A DNA stretch of 64,000 nucleotides from Tetrahymena elliotti 4EA (lineage: Eukaryota > Ciliophora > Oligohymenophorea > Hymenostomatida > Tetrahymenidae): positions 588,549-652,548 of the forward strand of contig JH720315.1 of the NCBI GenBank assembly GCA_000231825.2, read 5' to 3'. Below are positions 14,001-26,149 of the stretch, piece by piece (position 1 is the stretch's first letter; every line of letters starts with the position of its first letter). The notes beneath the pieces were generated by a model, which did no database searches, was not told the DNA's origin, and worked only from the letters and a program-made list of their open reading frames with translations. A program made the position numbers and the translations under genes.

Positions 14001-17000
14001 GGTTGAATAAAGAAATTTTAGGTTTAGTATTTCTGAAAAACAACTTATAAGTTTGAGTCAAGCTTAACCTTGTAGTTCAAGCAATTTTTGTATTAAGAAA
14101 AACTTTTCTACCTATGGTATTATTAAGAGATGAATGAAAAAAATATTTATAAAAGAAGTTTATTCAATACCAAGGAGAGATTTCTGAAGAACAATCCAAA
14201 CAATAGTAAGTAGGAATTTATTAATAGAACGGTTTTAAATTTAAATCTTAAAAAGGTGGCTACTAGTTATAACATGAAATACATATTTATCTGCTGTTCG
14301 ATGCTTGAAACAAAAAGTACCCTTCTATGCACTAAGTACAAAAAGAATGAGAATCGCAAGAATAACATCTTATTAAATTATCAACAAAAATAATTAATAT
14401 TGAAAAAATAGTATTTAAAAGAAATACCCTAATGGACATTTTAGTAAAATATTTTTTTAACAATTATTTTGATCATAGCAATCTTGCTTCACATAAATTA
14501 ACTGCATTTCAAAATTAACCTATTATGGATCAGGTGAAAGCTATAACTTTTATTCTAAACTATAACATTTTTAATCTCCAGGGTTGATGAAGTAGTTCGG
14601 GCATGATAGACATTAGTTATTAGATATTGAAATATCCTAGCAAAAGCTCTTATTATTCATACAGTTCATATTGCCACTTTCATTTGGTAAATTTAAACTT
14701 TTAAGGACACATATTTTAAGCTTTTTTATTTGCTCAAAACATTAGCCATTTTTAACTATTTTTAATAAATCATTAGAATTTTAACATTTTCCATCCACTT
14801 TGCAATAATTTTCAGGGCATACATCACATACTCCAGAATATAAATATTGGCAAAATCCTAAAGTTAAAATAAAAATTTTTTAATATGAATACTCAAGACA
14901 ATAATTTTAATTTAGTTAATTGTTAATAATTAGATAATTGAGAAGGATGAAATGTTTGTATAACCTAATGTATCTTTACAATAAGTGATCGTTGGTTAAT
15001 AAAGGTTTTAGCAAGTATTTGTAGCATAATTAGATAAACATTAGTTTATTTCGCATTGTAAGCACTAACCATTGCTCACGCATTGGCCATTCTAATCAAC
15101 ACACATTCCCTGATCAACATCTATTGATTAACATGTCTAAGTTAAAGGGTCTAAACAAAATTTTTCAATTGCACACATTACCTTTTTTTTAATTAAATGA
15201 AATATTTTATTTTTAATAAAGATATTTACTGCAACTGATTCTCCTTACTGCAGGCACATTTGTGTGTCCTATTAAATACCTAAATATAAAATAAAGTCTT
15301 AATCTATTTCAGCTATTTTTTAAACATTTTTACCTATTGTTTTTGTATTTGTAAAATCTAATTTAAAGCAAGATGCCTTATTTGTTAATGGGTCTTCTAT
15401 TAAACAATATCTAAGTCATTGATTAAAGGTTTTTATAAGTTAATATAAAAATAATGGATTATTAGAAATATTACCCATTTTGATAGCAATTTGAAGCTCC
15501 ATATTAACCTGGCTATTATTCTGCTAAGCAGTTTTAAGTTTGGTTTTCTTAGCCAGGATTTTTGTCTGATAAAGGTACACACGCCCCTTAAGAAATACAA
15601 TATTAAGCTTGACAAATTACAGCAACTTAAGCTCCTTATGGTAGACATTGTTAATTAAATAAATTTCTTCCTATTTTATTTGGATTATTTGAGTCCATGC
15701 TTTCGCATTTATTGTTAGTAAATTGATTGATGCAGTATAATCCATCTAAGCATCCAATACTATTCTCTTTTAAATTTAAAAATTTGAATTTTATTCAATT
15801 AAATAAATTCTTTCAATAAATAAATACCTTAATTAAGATCTTAACAATTTTAGTTTATATTTTTTGCTTAATAATCAAGATTTGGATATTCCGGATCATT
15901 TAATTAAAGTTGTTAGCATTTAAAATTTCCTCCACTGAATTAATAAGTTTTTATATAATAATTAGATAAACTAAATTAGAATCTTTATTAAAGTTACCCA
16001 ATATCAAGAATGCAGTATTATAATCCATAGCAAGATTTTATTTCTATTAAAAACAATAATTTTTTGAATCTAATTTAATTTAATTTAAATTTACAAGTTT
16101 ATTTTATTTGACCTTTAACTATACAATTTCCTAAAACATCTGTTCCTACTATAAAATCACCTAAAGCTGTTATTCCTTCAGATAAGCAGAAATTCTTTTA
16201 AGTAATTACATCAGTATGATAACAGCTACCATCTACACAAGTTTCAATATCACCTCCATCATACTTTGGATCTAGATAAGGTAAGCAATAACCTGTAATT
16301 TTTTCCCTTGCAAATTTATTTTAATCAAATGACAGTAAAAGAGACGAGCAAGCATTTCCACTTTGTTTATTTAGGCAAAATTATCCAGGCATGCATCTAT
16401 ATGTAAAATTTATTTTTGTATTATATATAATGTAATTAAAAGTATTAATACTTGATTGCATTTTATTAGTTCAAATAAAGACAATACCCATTTTAATCTA
16501 TTCCAACTCTTTTAATAGATGCATCCCAAAGAAAGCATCCTTATTTTGAATTTTTATCACTTTGATTTTAAAAATCTAAGCAATAACTGGTTGAGCATTA
16601 GGATATTTCTAAATATTTTTAATTTAATAATTTATTTAAACTATTTTATTATTAAAATATTAATTATTTTACTAGAATAATATTGACCCATAACTGCACA
16701 CTTGTTATTGTCCTGAACACCCTAAAATTATTAAAATTTTGTTAGCTTGATACATTTTTTATAATTTGTTTATACGGATAAATTTAAATCATTATCATTA
16801 ATTCGCAAACAGCTTTAGGAAAGAGGTTCAATACAGTAGTTAACAGAACATTCAACGCTAATAGGTTTTCCTACTGTTAAACATGTATGATTATTAGCTT
16901 TACCAATAAATATAGAATCATAGGCTTAGCAAAAATCTCCATTTATGCAAAATCTTTTTTTAAATAAGAGTTAATATTAATTTGACCACTTTTTTTAATT

Positions 17001-20000
17001 TACCCTGAATAGCATTAAATAATGAGACTCTAAGATACTTAATTAGCTTATAAGCAACGATAATTTTGTTGACTGACACCTATGAATAAAGTTGAGTTTA
17101 AAGATCTAACATATCCATTAGCATCTTAGCAATAGCTTGGCTATAGATTTATAATATCTAATAATAAAATTAAACACTGCTATTTTATTTTTATAATTTA
17201 CTTGCTATAACCCCTAGTGAATAAGTTAATTAATCCTCAACTGCACATTATTTATTATCTAATATGTATCCTAAGTAAATTTAGGTATGAGGATAGACAA
17301 CACAAAATTGTTAGCTATCGCGTTTAAATAAACAAATATTATTTATATCATTAAAACAAGTATCAACTTAATCTGAAATTTCTAAATCTGTCAAACATTA
17401 AAGCTAAATGTTTCTTCCGACATATTAATTGAGAGATAATTAAAAGCACTTTCTATTAAAAATACATCCATTTCCCAAAGATCCAAAATTTACTGTCTTT
17501 TGACATGTTTAAGAGGCAGGATCAAAGCAAATAGAATTGGTTTTATCAGTACATCTATTTTTTAAACAAGGAAACAAATTTATAAAATTTAATATCAAAT
17601 TAAATTAATCAATACCTTATTGCAGGGTTATCACCAATATCTAAGCATTATCCACTGGAAGCTATACCTGCTTAACCTTTAGATCCATCTAAATATAAGC
17701 ATCCAAAACCATATTAATTTGGCTAATAATTAGGGAAGATTTTGATGCAATGATTTTTTTCACATTTTTTTAAATCTTTATTAAAAGTATTAATTTAACT
17801 ATATTTGATTTTATAAAAATTATTTGAAATTACTAACAGTGTATTGTCCTCTTGCTAAGCAATTTCCATTCAAATCTATTCCCTATTTAAATTTAACTTA
17901 AAAATTAATAATAATAAAACTAGTATTTACTGAAGCAAGAGTGTTTAATTCTGATAACCAATAACACATATTACCATTTAAGCAAACATCTAACTTATAT
18001 GAGCATTCAACGGCTGGATAAGTTTTTTCAATTGCACAGTTACCATTTTGAAGTTTTGATATTAATATATTGTCAAAACCTATTAACTTACACTAATTAT
18101 TCGCTATGCAATAACTTAAAAATATAATTAATTTTTGAACTGATTCCAATAATATTACCCTTAATAACAATATTCTATATTTTATGATGGCAAAGTATCA
18201 GCTTAAAGACACATTTGATATTTAAAATCTCTTCCGGCATATAAATTTTATATTTTTTTAATAATGAAATTGCTGTCTTAGCAATATTCTGTATCCAAAT
18301 TTTTAATAACTTAATTTTTATAAATCAAAATGAGCTCAAGAAATATTTAAAATATTTACCCTATAATTAAATATTTGAAGTGGGCTAATCTTGCTATGCA
18401 CAAAAACCTGATCCAACAATGTACCCTAAATAAATACTTTTCCAATTTTATTGAGTGTATATTATACACTAAGTCTGATCATTTTTTTTACATATATTTT
18501 CTGTATCATTGAAGCAATTTAAAACCTATCCTACTTAACCAGATAATAAACATTCATAATTTCTATCTCTCCCTACATAAGTACTCAAACTCATTTAATA
18601 GCAAACTCCTTATAATTTACAATAATTGTTTCTTGAATCAATATTAATTTGTATACAAGTTAATGAACTTCTATCATAGCATATGTAGTTTATTTTATCT
18701 GTACATCTATAATAATAAATATTATTTAAAAGAAATTATGAAATTTCAATTCTTCATACCTTGTTGCTAGGGATTAGTTTAAATCCAAACACATTCCTTA
18801 ATAGGTTATGCCAACTTAATTTTTTGATCCATCTAGATATACACAAGCTTTTTAATTATACAAATTTGGAAGGTAGCAATGATCTTAGTGACATTTCTTA
18901 AAAGCTTTAAAGAAAAACTGTAAATAAAAATTAAATTATAATTATTATTAATTACAAGATGTATATTATCCTATTTACAAGCAATTTCCACTAGCATCTT
19001 ACCCCTAATTTAAAAGGTAATAAAAAATAAATAAATATAAAAAAATGAATTAATAAATTACTGAGTAGAGTTAATTTTAAGAAGTTAACCAAAAACATTA
19101 TGAATTTAGCATGCAAACATCATTAGTTTCAAAGGCACATTCTATTGCTTTTGAAATTTAATCTAAACCACATTATTAATTTGATAACTTTGCTATCAAT
19201 TTTTGATCAAAGCCGATAGGCTAACATCTGTTTTAAGCTATACAGTAACTATTCATTTTTAAAAAAACTAAGTTTACACCTGAAAATGAAAACTTACCCT
19301 TATCGGCAAAATTCAATTGAAGTAGATTAAGTTGTTGTTTATAGGCAAGCTTAATTGGTTGAATCTCTTCCAACATATGAGTTTGATAATAGCTAAATTT
19401 TAAAATTACTATCCTAGCAATATCCTACTTGTAAATTAATGATAGCTATATTTATTATTAAAATTATAGATCTGCATTTATTATTGAATAATTACTTTAA
19501 AGAGATGAAGTTGATGTATATTAACCTAATTATGCACATATTCCAGTACTCTAGATAAACCCTAAATATGTTTGAGAGTTAGTATAAGCTACACATAATT
19601 TTCTATCACTAGTTTAACATAAAGTTTAAGGATTGTTGAAACATTTATCAACTAAACCACTTTGTGGCGTTTAATTTATTGTAAAACATTAATAGTTTGT
19701 ATCTCTTCCTACATATTATGATATTGACATTTAAAAACATTAACCATTTAGACTACATCCATTCCCAGTAGCTCCATAGTTAATAGTTTATTAACATGAT
19801 TATGTATTATTGTCAAAGCATACACTAATTTATTGAGCACATCTAAAAATTTTATTTGAAAAACATTAATTTTCAAAACAAAAATTAAATAAAAATGGAA
19901 GAAAATGATTGTTTTATTTTAATATTTTCTCTTATAAATTTTTAAAAAAATTAGTAGGCTTTAAATTTAATTTTCTTGAAAAATTTTATCATTCATTAAA

Positions 20001-23000
20001 TAAATTTACTTAGTTGCATATGGTTAATTAAAGTCTAAACAAACTTGTTAAGAATTTTAACCAGCTCTTCCCTAACTTCCATTCAATAAATAGCAAGCTT
20101 AAATATTTGGTAAATTTGCCTAAGAATATTTGCAATGACTATCTTCACATTTCAGTAAGCCTATATTTAATTTAAAGAGATTTTTATATTAAAATTAAAA
20201 TAATGAGATTTACTTGTAGATGCTATTAATTAATTTCTATTTAAGCAATTTCCATCGATATCAACACCCTTGAATAATTTAAAATAGTTATTTTTAACTC
20301 TTTCTCAATATTTGATAATTATACTGAAAGATTAGCATTTGAACTAGATAATTTATAACAATATGAACCGAGAAGGCACAAATTATTATTAAGAGCACAT
20401 TATATAGAATTAGGTTATTAGACTGGAGCACATTAAAAGTTAGATAATTTAGCTACTAATTATCCATCAAATCCTATTAATTTGCAGCTTGAATTTGCTA
20501 TACAATAACTTAAAAATAATTATAATTCACCAATTAAATAACTTAAAATTGTTTTTACTCTTTAATACATAGTTCTACTTGATTGTATTGTATTTAATCT
20601 GCTTTTAGACATCTAGAATATTGCTTATCTCTTCCTGCATACAATGGTGATATAGGCTGAATAATATACTAGTCATCTTAACAATAATTTACATTCAAAT
20701 TTGTAATGCCTTTAAATAAAATTTGTTTAGTAAGTATTCAATAATTAATAGTTACTTTAGAATCCACTTGATGATACTTTCACTCCCTATTAAGCGCATA
20801 TGCCATTGTTATAAATATATCCTAAAAAAGTAATATCATTTTAATAATAAACGCATGCATTTCGGTCACTTCTTTTACATACCCAGGAATTATTATAGCA
20901 GTCGAGTAAGCCATTTCCAGATGTCTTTTAATTTGATAAACACTAATACCTCATATCTCTTCCAACATATGAGCTAGTATTGAGTTGTTAGCAAATTCCA
21001 TTCAGGATACATAAATTATTGTTTTGACTTGCACTTATTTGAAGGCATTTAGAAGTTGTACTATCCTTACAGATATCAAATTAATTAAAGCAACTATTAA
21101 TTTCAAATTAAATTTTATAAAGAGTAACATATTTTGAAATTAAAAAAATAAAACCCCACTTAAAAAAAATGTAAATTTTTATATTTAATTTTGAATAACT
21201 AAAGAATTAATGAGGAGGATAGTATTGTAAAATTGCTTTGATTACATCACTATTGGAAGTTATTATATTGATATAAATATCAATATCTATATCTAAATTC
21301 TTTCCTCAAGATAAATTTTTTTTTATAAAAATTGATTCCATTTTGAAGATTGAGTACTTACATATTTTAAATGTAATTTTCACAAATATTTCTTACAATT
21401 TAAAAGAAATCAAATTATTTCACCTCAAAGCTGCTGAATTAGAGTCTAAACAATTATTATTTTGATCTATTCCTATAGCTTTTTATGACCCATCAAAAAT
21501 AAAGCAACCTTTTTTTCCATTTGAATCTTATTTTATGCAATAACCTGAGCTACATTTAGATAAATCTATTTTAATTTCAATAAATTTTAAGTATAATATT
21601 TATTTAAAGAAGTATTACCAGAATAATAATTATTTTCTATAGCACACTAACCATTTATTCTTAATCCCTAATTCAATTTTTTGAAGGTTAATCAAGAAGA
21701 GATATTTTTTAAAGAATTTACAATAGCACTAGTATTAGAGTTAGACACTTATAAGCACACATTATTAGAAGATAAGCAAGCTGGGTATAAAGTATAGCAT
21801 TAAATAGAATTAGCTACATTTAGCTAAGCACAACTATTATCATTTAAAATGGCTGGATTTTATTATGAAAGTGAAATACAAGATGATCCATTGAAACACT
21901 ACCTACCATATTTAAATTGGTTTAATGTGATTAAAATAATAATATGATGAAATAAATTTACTATGAAGGACAGGTATTTAGCTATAATATAAAAGAATTT
22001 TTCTTATTTAAAGTATTTAATTTACAAAGTCCACGCTCATCTATTCCCTTTTTAAGAATAGTGTAAGCTCAATTTGATATAATTTATGAACTAAAATACA
22101 AAAATTTAATGTCTATCTGAGCTTTCTGTTCTCATACAAGTTTTTTGTGCTTCAGCTTAAAAAATGCAATATGATTTTTTACATATTATTTCTGTTTGTA
22201 ATGAAAATTTTTAACCTAAAAAAATGCATTCATTATTTTAAGTTGTTCCCTTATTATTAACATTTATTCAAAGATTAAACAAAATAAAATAAGAGAATAA
22301 TTTTACTGTGATTTCTGGATTTTGTATATCTACACAAGAATACTAATTTTATGAATTTTTTATTAAGCACAAATTCTAGTTGCATGAGATTTTTTCATCA
22401 TAGAACTCATCTTTGAATACGCAAAAACCATTTACAGTTACTCCCTTTTGAAATTAAATATGAGTAAAGAAAAGTGACATCTAATGATTTTAATTACATC
22501 TGCTTCTATTAAATCCAAACATTATTTTTTACTAATCAGAAAACATGATTCCCTTTTTTGATAAATACTTAATTTATTAATTAAAGATATTTCCATAAAA
22601 AGTTAAGTTTACTTTTCTATGCATTTATTAAATTCCCCACCTTCAAAATCATTGCATATAAATAAGAATGATAGCTATTTTCTTATTTGACCTAATTTTA
22701 TTAAACCATTCAAATCCTAACAAAAACCCTCTTTAATATACTTCAAATCTATTTACAATAGCATACATGAATAAATGATTAGGCTTATAATTCTTCATTT
22801 TCAAAATTTTACTTTTTGGTAAATGTGTCTCTGATGTATATTCATTAGAGCTAACACAGGTATCTCCTTGCTATAATATAGCAACTATGTGGTCATGATT
22901 TTTTATCTTTATGCACCTTTTTTTATCTTTTGTCATACAGACATGCTCATAATTACTACTACAAAATTCTATCATGTTGTACTAAATAGAGTCTATTACG

Positions 23001-23158
23001 CAATATCCATAACTCTTTTCCTTTCCAATATATACTCTTCCATCTATTAATTTGCATTTTTACTACTTTTTATCAAAGCACTCAGTTTAGTGTTTACAAC
23101 TGCAGATAATAAATGATAAATATTAACTTAATATTATCACTAAAAGATAAATCTTCAT
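5996..23158 (-). CDS. Copy 1: giant signal-peptide, cysteine-module, PMP-like, multi-membrane-span protein
   Basis: The start ATG at 23158 opens a signal peptide (MKIYLLVIILSQYLSFIIC) and the first cysteine exon with ECFDK and YIGKEKSYGYC. The stop is TGA at 5996-5998, after a last exon ending KDTPLGL. The gene is split into many short exons. From N to C the protein has small cysteine modules (15475-23101), a CxxC-rich middle (about 12030-15474), a beta-rich PMP-like region (about 8100-12029), an EGF-like module GYIGALCEDCDR near 7.7 kb, and a membrane domain. I read the C-terminal 2 kb and several blocks upstream without an in-frame TGA, so it appears intact. It is the longest copy because its outer array has four composite units of about 1.2 kb. 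The role is unknown; a cell-surface adhesin, receptor or antigen is inferred from architecture. Coding length is perhaps 3,000-4,000 residues, an estimate only. Confidence 0.88.
8100..12029 (-). other. Copy 1 beta-rich region with PMP-like GGA repeats
   Basis: After the last CxxC module the chain becomes cysteine-poor, with alternating I, N and S residues typical of a right-handed beta-helix. Seven GGA/GGF motifs occur in two clusters. One lies at 8.69-8.89 kb and reads YGGAFGSSTGQAV, YGGAIYL and NGGAIYL. The other lies at 9.70-9.98 kb. Several are preceded by F-x-x-N, as in the chlamydial polymorphic outer membrane protein repeat and pectin-lyase-like helices. The region probably forms an extended stalk or adhesive rod next to the membrane. 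The fold is inferred from sequence pattern. Confidence 0.72.
12030..15474 (-). other. Copy 1 CxxC-rich middle region, furin/growth-factor-receptor-like
   Basis: This region reads as repeated C-x-x-C knots with G-Y-Y or G-Y-I signatures, for example CQGCGDGYYFDQ followed by KCGQNCLKC near 12.45-12.55 kb. This resembles the furin-like or growth-factor-receptor cysteine repeats common in ciliate membrane proteins. It is interrupted near 14.0 kb by a block poor in cysteine (NCLNYKVKLDSNLQVV) that is conserved in copies 2 and 3. Its length and exon layout are nearly constant between copies, unlike the outer array. The assignment is by pattern only. Confidence 0.65.
15475..23101 (-). other. Copy 1 outer cysteine-module array with four composite repeats
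   Basis: This is the extracellular array directly after the signal peptide. Exons of roughly 80-200 bp each carry one small module. Recurrent types are G-x-D-x-x-G-N-C (near 17.86, 18.99 and 20.24 kb), a G..G-x-C-L-D type (near 17.64, 18.79, 20.04 and 21.45 kb), and a GRD.xYxC type (for example VGRDMRYQC near 20.95 kb). The same order of types recurs about every 1.15-1.4 kb, so the array grew by internal duplication of multi-exon units. A 330-bp intron lies at 21094-21423. The cysteines are presumably disulfide-paired. I cannot match the module to a named Pfam family by eye. Confidence 0.75.
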
Positions 23159-23962
23159 TGATACTAGTCTTTTTGATAATTTTTTGTAAAAAATATTGAT
23201 TGTATTTCTTAATTAAAAAAATCATACTTAACTAAAAACAAACTAATTTGTTGTTATTTAACTTCAATAAAGCTAACTTAGGTTTAGAATATAAAAAGCT
23301 CCATGTAAATAAAAAATACTTTTGATCATTTTATAAAGAAATATAAATATTTTAATTTTCATATTTATTCAAAAGAAATCAATAGATTCATATTGGGATG
23401 AAACAGCTAAATATTAAATCTAAAGGGTTAAAAATTAAGATTAAAAATTATTTTTTTAGTTTTTTATAAAGAATTAATGTTAATGCACAAAATAAATTCA
23501 AATTTAATATTTAAAATTTTTAAAATCAAATATTTTTGAAATCCATACTAATTTTCAAAAAAATAAATTTTCGAATGCTAAACTAAAAAAAAAATCTAAG
23601 AATAAATTTATTTAATTCTTAAGTAATATCTACGATTTTTTAAGACAATAAATATATCAGAAATAATTAAAATAAATAATATAATATTATTTTCCATTAA
23701 CGACATCAAAAATTTTTATAAGATTTTTCTATTTATATTTATTTATGCCTTTTTAACGAACGCTATTCAAAAATTATTTTAAAAGACTTTTAAATTTTGA
23801 GTAAGTAAAATTTCAATGAATTAGGTCGATAATAATTATATCAAATTTTATAACCTTTATCGAATATTATTATCAAATTTTAAAGGTTTTCAAATACAAA
23901 TAAAGTATCCGGTAATTTTAATACAATAAAATAGAAAATAAATAAATTACATAAAAAATACA
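23159..23962. other. Intergenic region between copy 2 end and copy 1 start
   Basis: These 804 bp are poly-A and poly-T rich and should hold the copy 2 3' end and the copy 1 promoter. No gene, repeat or recognisable promoter element is visible, and I see no obvious similarity to the sequence upstream of the other copies. Confidence 0.65.
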
Positions 23963-26149
23963 TCAATCTAAAGAAGATTTCTCATTTAAAGTTTTATTGG
24001 TTAAAGTAAGCTTTTATTTGAAATAAAAACTCTTTAGTCTTTTATAAATATCCTCATCATTTTAAACTAAAAAAAATTTCTTAAATTATAAGTTTCCTAA
24101 ACCTGATCTTAATTTCTACCAATGATGTAATTATTTCTAATCTATTTTTTCTAATTTATCTAAATTTAACTTTTTGATTATAAAATCCAAACATCTGAAT
24201 TTAGAACTAAAGAATCTGAGTACTCTAATACTTATTTTCTTAAAATTAATATTTTAATTTATTAGTATTAAATTCAAAATTAATCCTGTAAAGAATATGA
24301 GAGTTAAGCTGCAAATAATTTAAATTTATTAAGAATCTGATTTATATTGCATAGAATTAATGCAAAAGCATATTGATGTGAGATACTAAACTCTAAATTC
24401 TGCTAAATTTTATTTCTGACTTTAGTAAGGCTTATCTATTTTTTTATTATATAATGCAATTAATAATAATTTATTAAGCATTGAATTTTAAAATTAAAAA
24501 ACTTAGTTTTAATTTTTAAAAAAATAGTAAAAATAACTAAAATTCAGACAAATTAATTATTAAAATAACAATATTTACATTTATATACTATAAGACTATA
24601 AGTCAATGAAACAATAATTGATAAAATTATCTATAACTAGGTGACTATATAAGAGTAGTGCAAAATAAAGAGCAATAGGCATTTATAACTAAGCCTAACA
24701 AAATCCCAGAAAAAATACTTTTATTTGTAATCTAGAGTAAAAAATCCAAACAATATTTGATATTTATACCTTTTAAAATAATACCTAGATTTGTAGAATT
24801 TCAAGATAAATATAATTATCGGAGTTAAATAAATAAATATCAGAATAACCAAAATCATTAAATTAATTTTATTTGATGACAATTTTTCACAATAAATTGA
24901 TAAGTATTCCATAATAAATCCTTGATTATCAAATTTCTAGCAATTAATCTATTTTTTATTTAAAAATTTTAATGTTTTGAAAAAGTAGTAAAGAATAAAA
25001 ATTACTGATCTAAATATTTTAAATACAATGGAGCTCAAGGAAAAGTAAATAAAAATACTTAGGGAAATAAATATTTGTTACAAGCAATTTTTATTTTTTT
25101 TTATCAGCCAGAAAATAATATTATATAGTAATATGCATATTATTACTGTCAATTGTAATCCAAGTAAAAAATAAATACCTTTGAATATTATACTAGTTTA
25201 ATAGAATATGGTTTCTAAATAACACTCAGATATTCTTATTTGATCTGAAAACATATTACCAAAATCAGTAAAGAAGAATGATAAGAAATTAGGGATGTAA
25301 ATATCATATTATAATATTATCCCAATAATTGATGATTAAAAGATGAGAAATTTTAAGGTTCTAACAAATTTTTAGGTATCTACTCTACAATAGATTTTAA
25401 AAGCCTTTTAAAGGATCACAGCCATTATATTTAAATTAATTTATCTTTTTATGTAATAAGCTAAATAAATAGACATGATTATTGAAATAGTTGAAATAAC
25501 TAATGGATAGGCTAACTCTTAGAACGTTATGCTGTTACAACTATATTTTTATTTACAAATTTAAGAATAATTATAGAAAATAAAATTACTTTTAGCATTT
25601 TTAGTTCAAGTTCATGAAATAGTTTTCTCCCCAAATCTAACCTCTTCTATCACAATCCTCACATAATGCTCCAATATATCCTATTTAAAATTTTTTGTGC
25701 GAAAATAATTCATTTAAAGAAGTTTTACCTTCTTTGCAATAATAATTCAAATCATTTCTTTGGATTTTCTCTAAACTCCTTTTTCTACTCCTTGAGAGTA
25801 ATATATCTCCTACACAGTTTTTGCATGAATAAAGGACAAAAGATTTTTAGTGTACTCTCCAAAAATTAGCAGGTAAAAGAATCTTATCTCTAAAACATTT
25901 AACTTATGTATTTGGACATTTTTAACATGTATCTTAAATATAAAAGCTAAATGTATTTTCTTAGCAATCATTGCATAAATCATATTTTTATTTGAATTTT
26001 TATGGTATTTACCCTTCTAAACAATTTTATGCCATCTTAATATAAATGATTAGCTGTTAAGTATCATATCCAACTATATATTGATTTTCGCTCAATTTAG
26101 GAATTTAAATAAAATCACAGCTAATCTAAAGCTGTAGTTATTATGAAAA
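23963..26149 (-). other. Copy 2 EGF-like module, multi-span membrane domain and tail
   Basis: GYIGALCEDCDRRGQIWGEN precedes an intron and then hydrophobic spans such as LAYPLVISTISIIMSIYLAY, TLKFLIFQSSIIGIIL, GIYFLLGLQLTVIICILLY, QIFISLSIFIYFSLSSIVF and LMILVILIFIYLTPIIIFIL. FIMEYLSIYCEK and LFGFFTLDYK are conserved with copy 1. The last intron is 24436-24578 and splices to give Y-K-Y-K-P-Y. The last exon reads QYLTSICFCINSMQY, then a hydrophobic segment and a long Lys- and Gln-rich tail. This last exon is the part that is also retained in the decayed copy at 40.0-40.2 kb. Confidence 0.8.
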
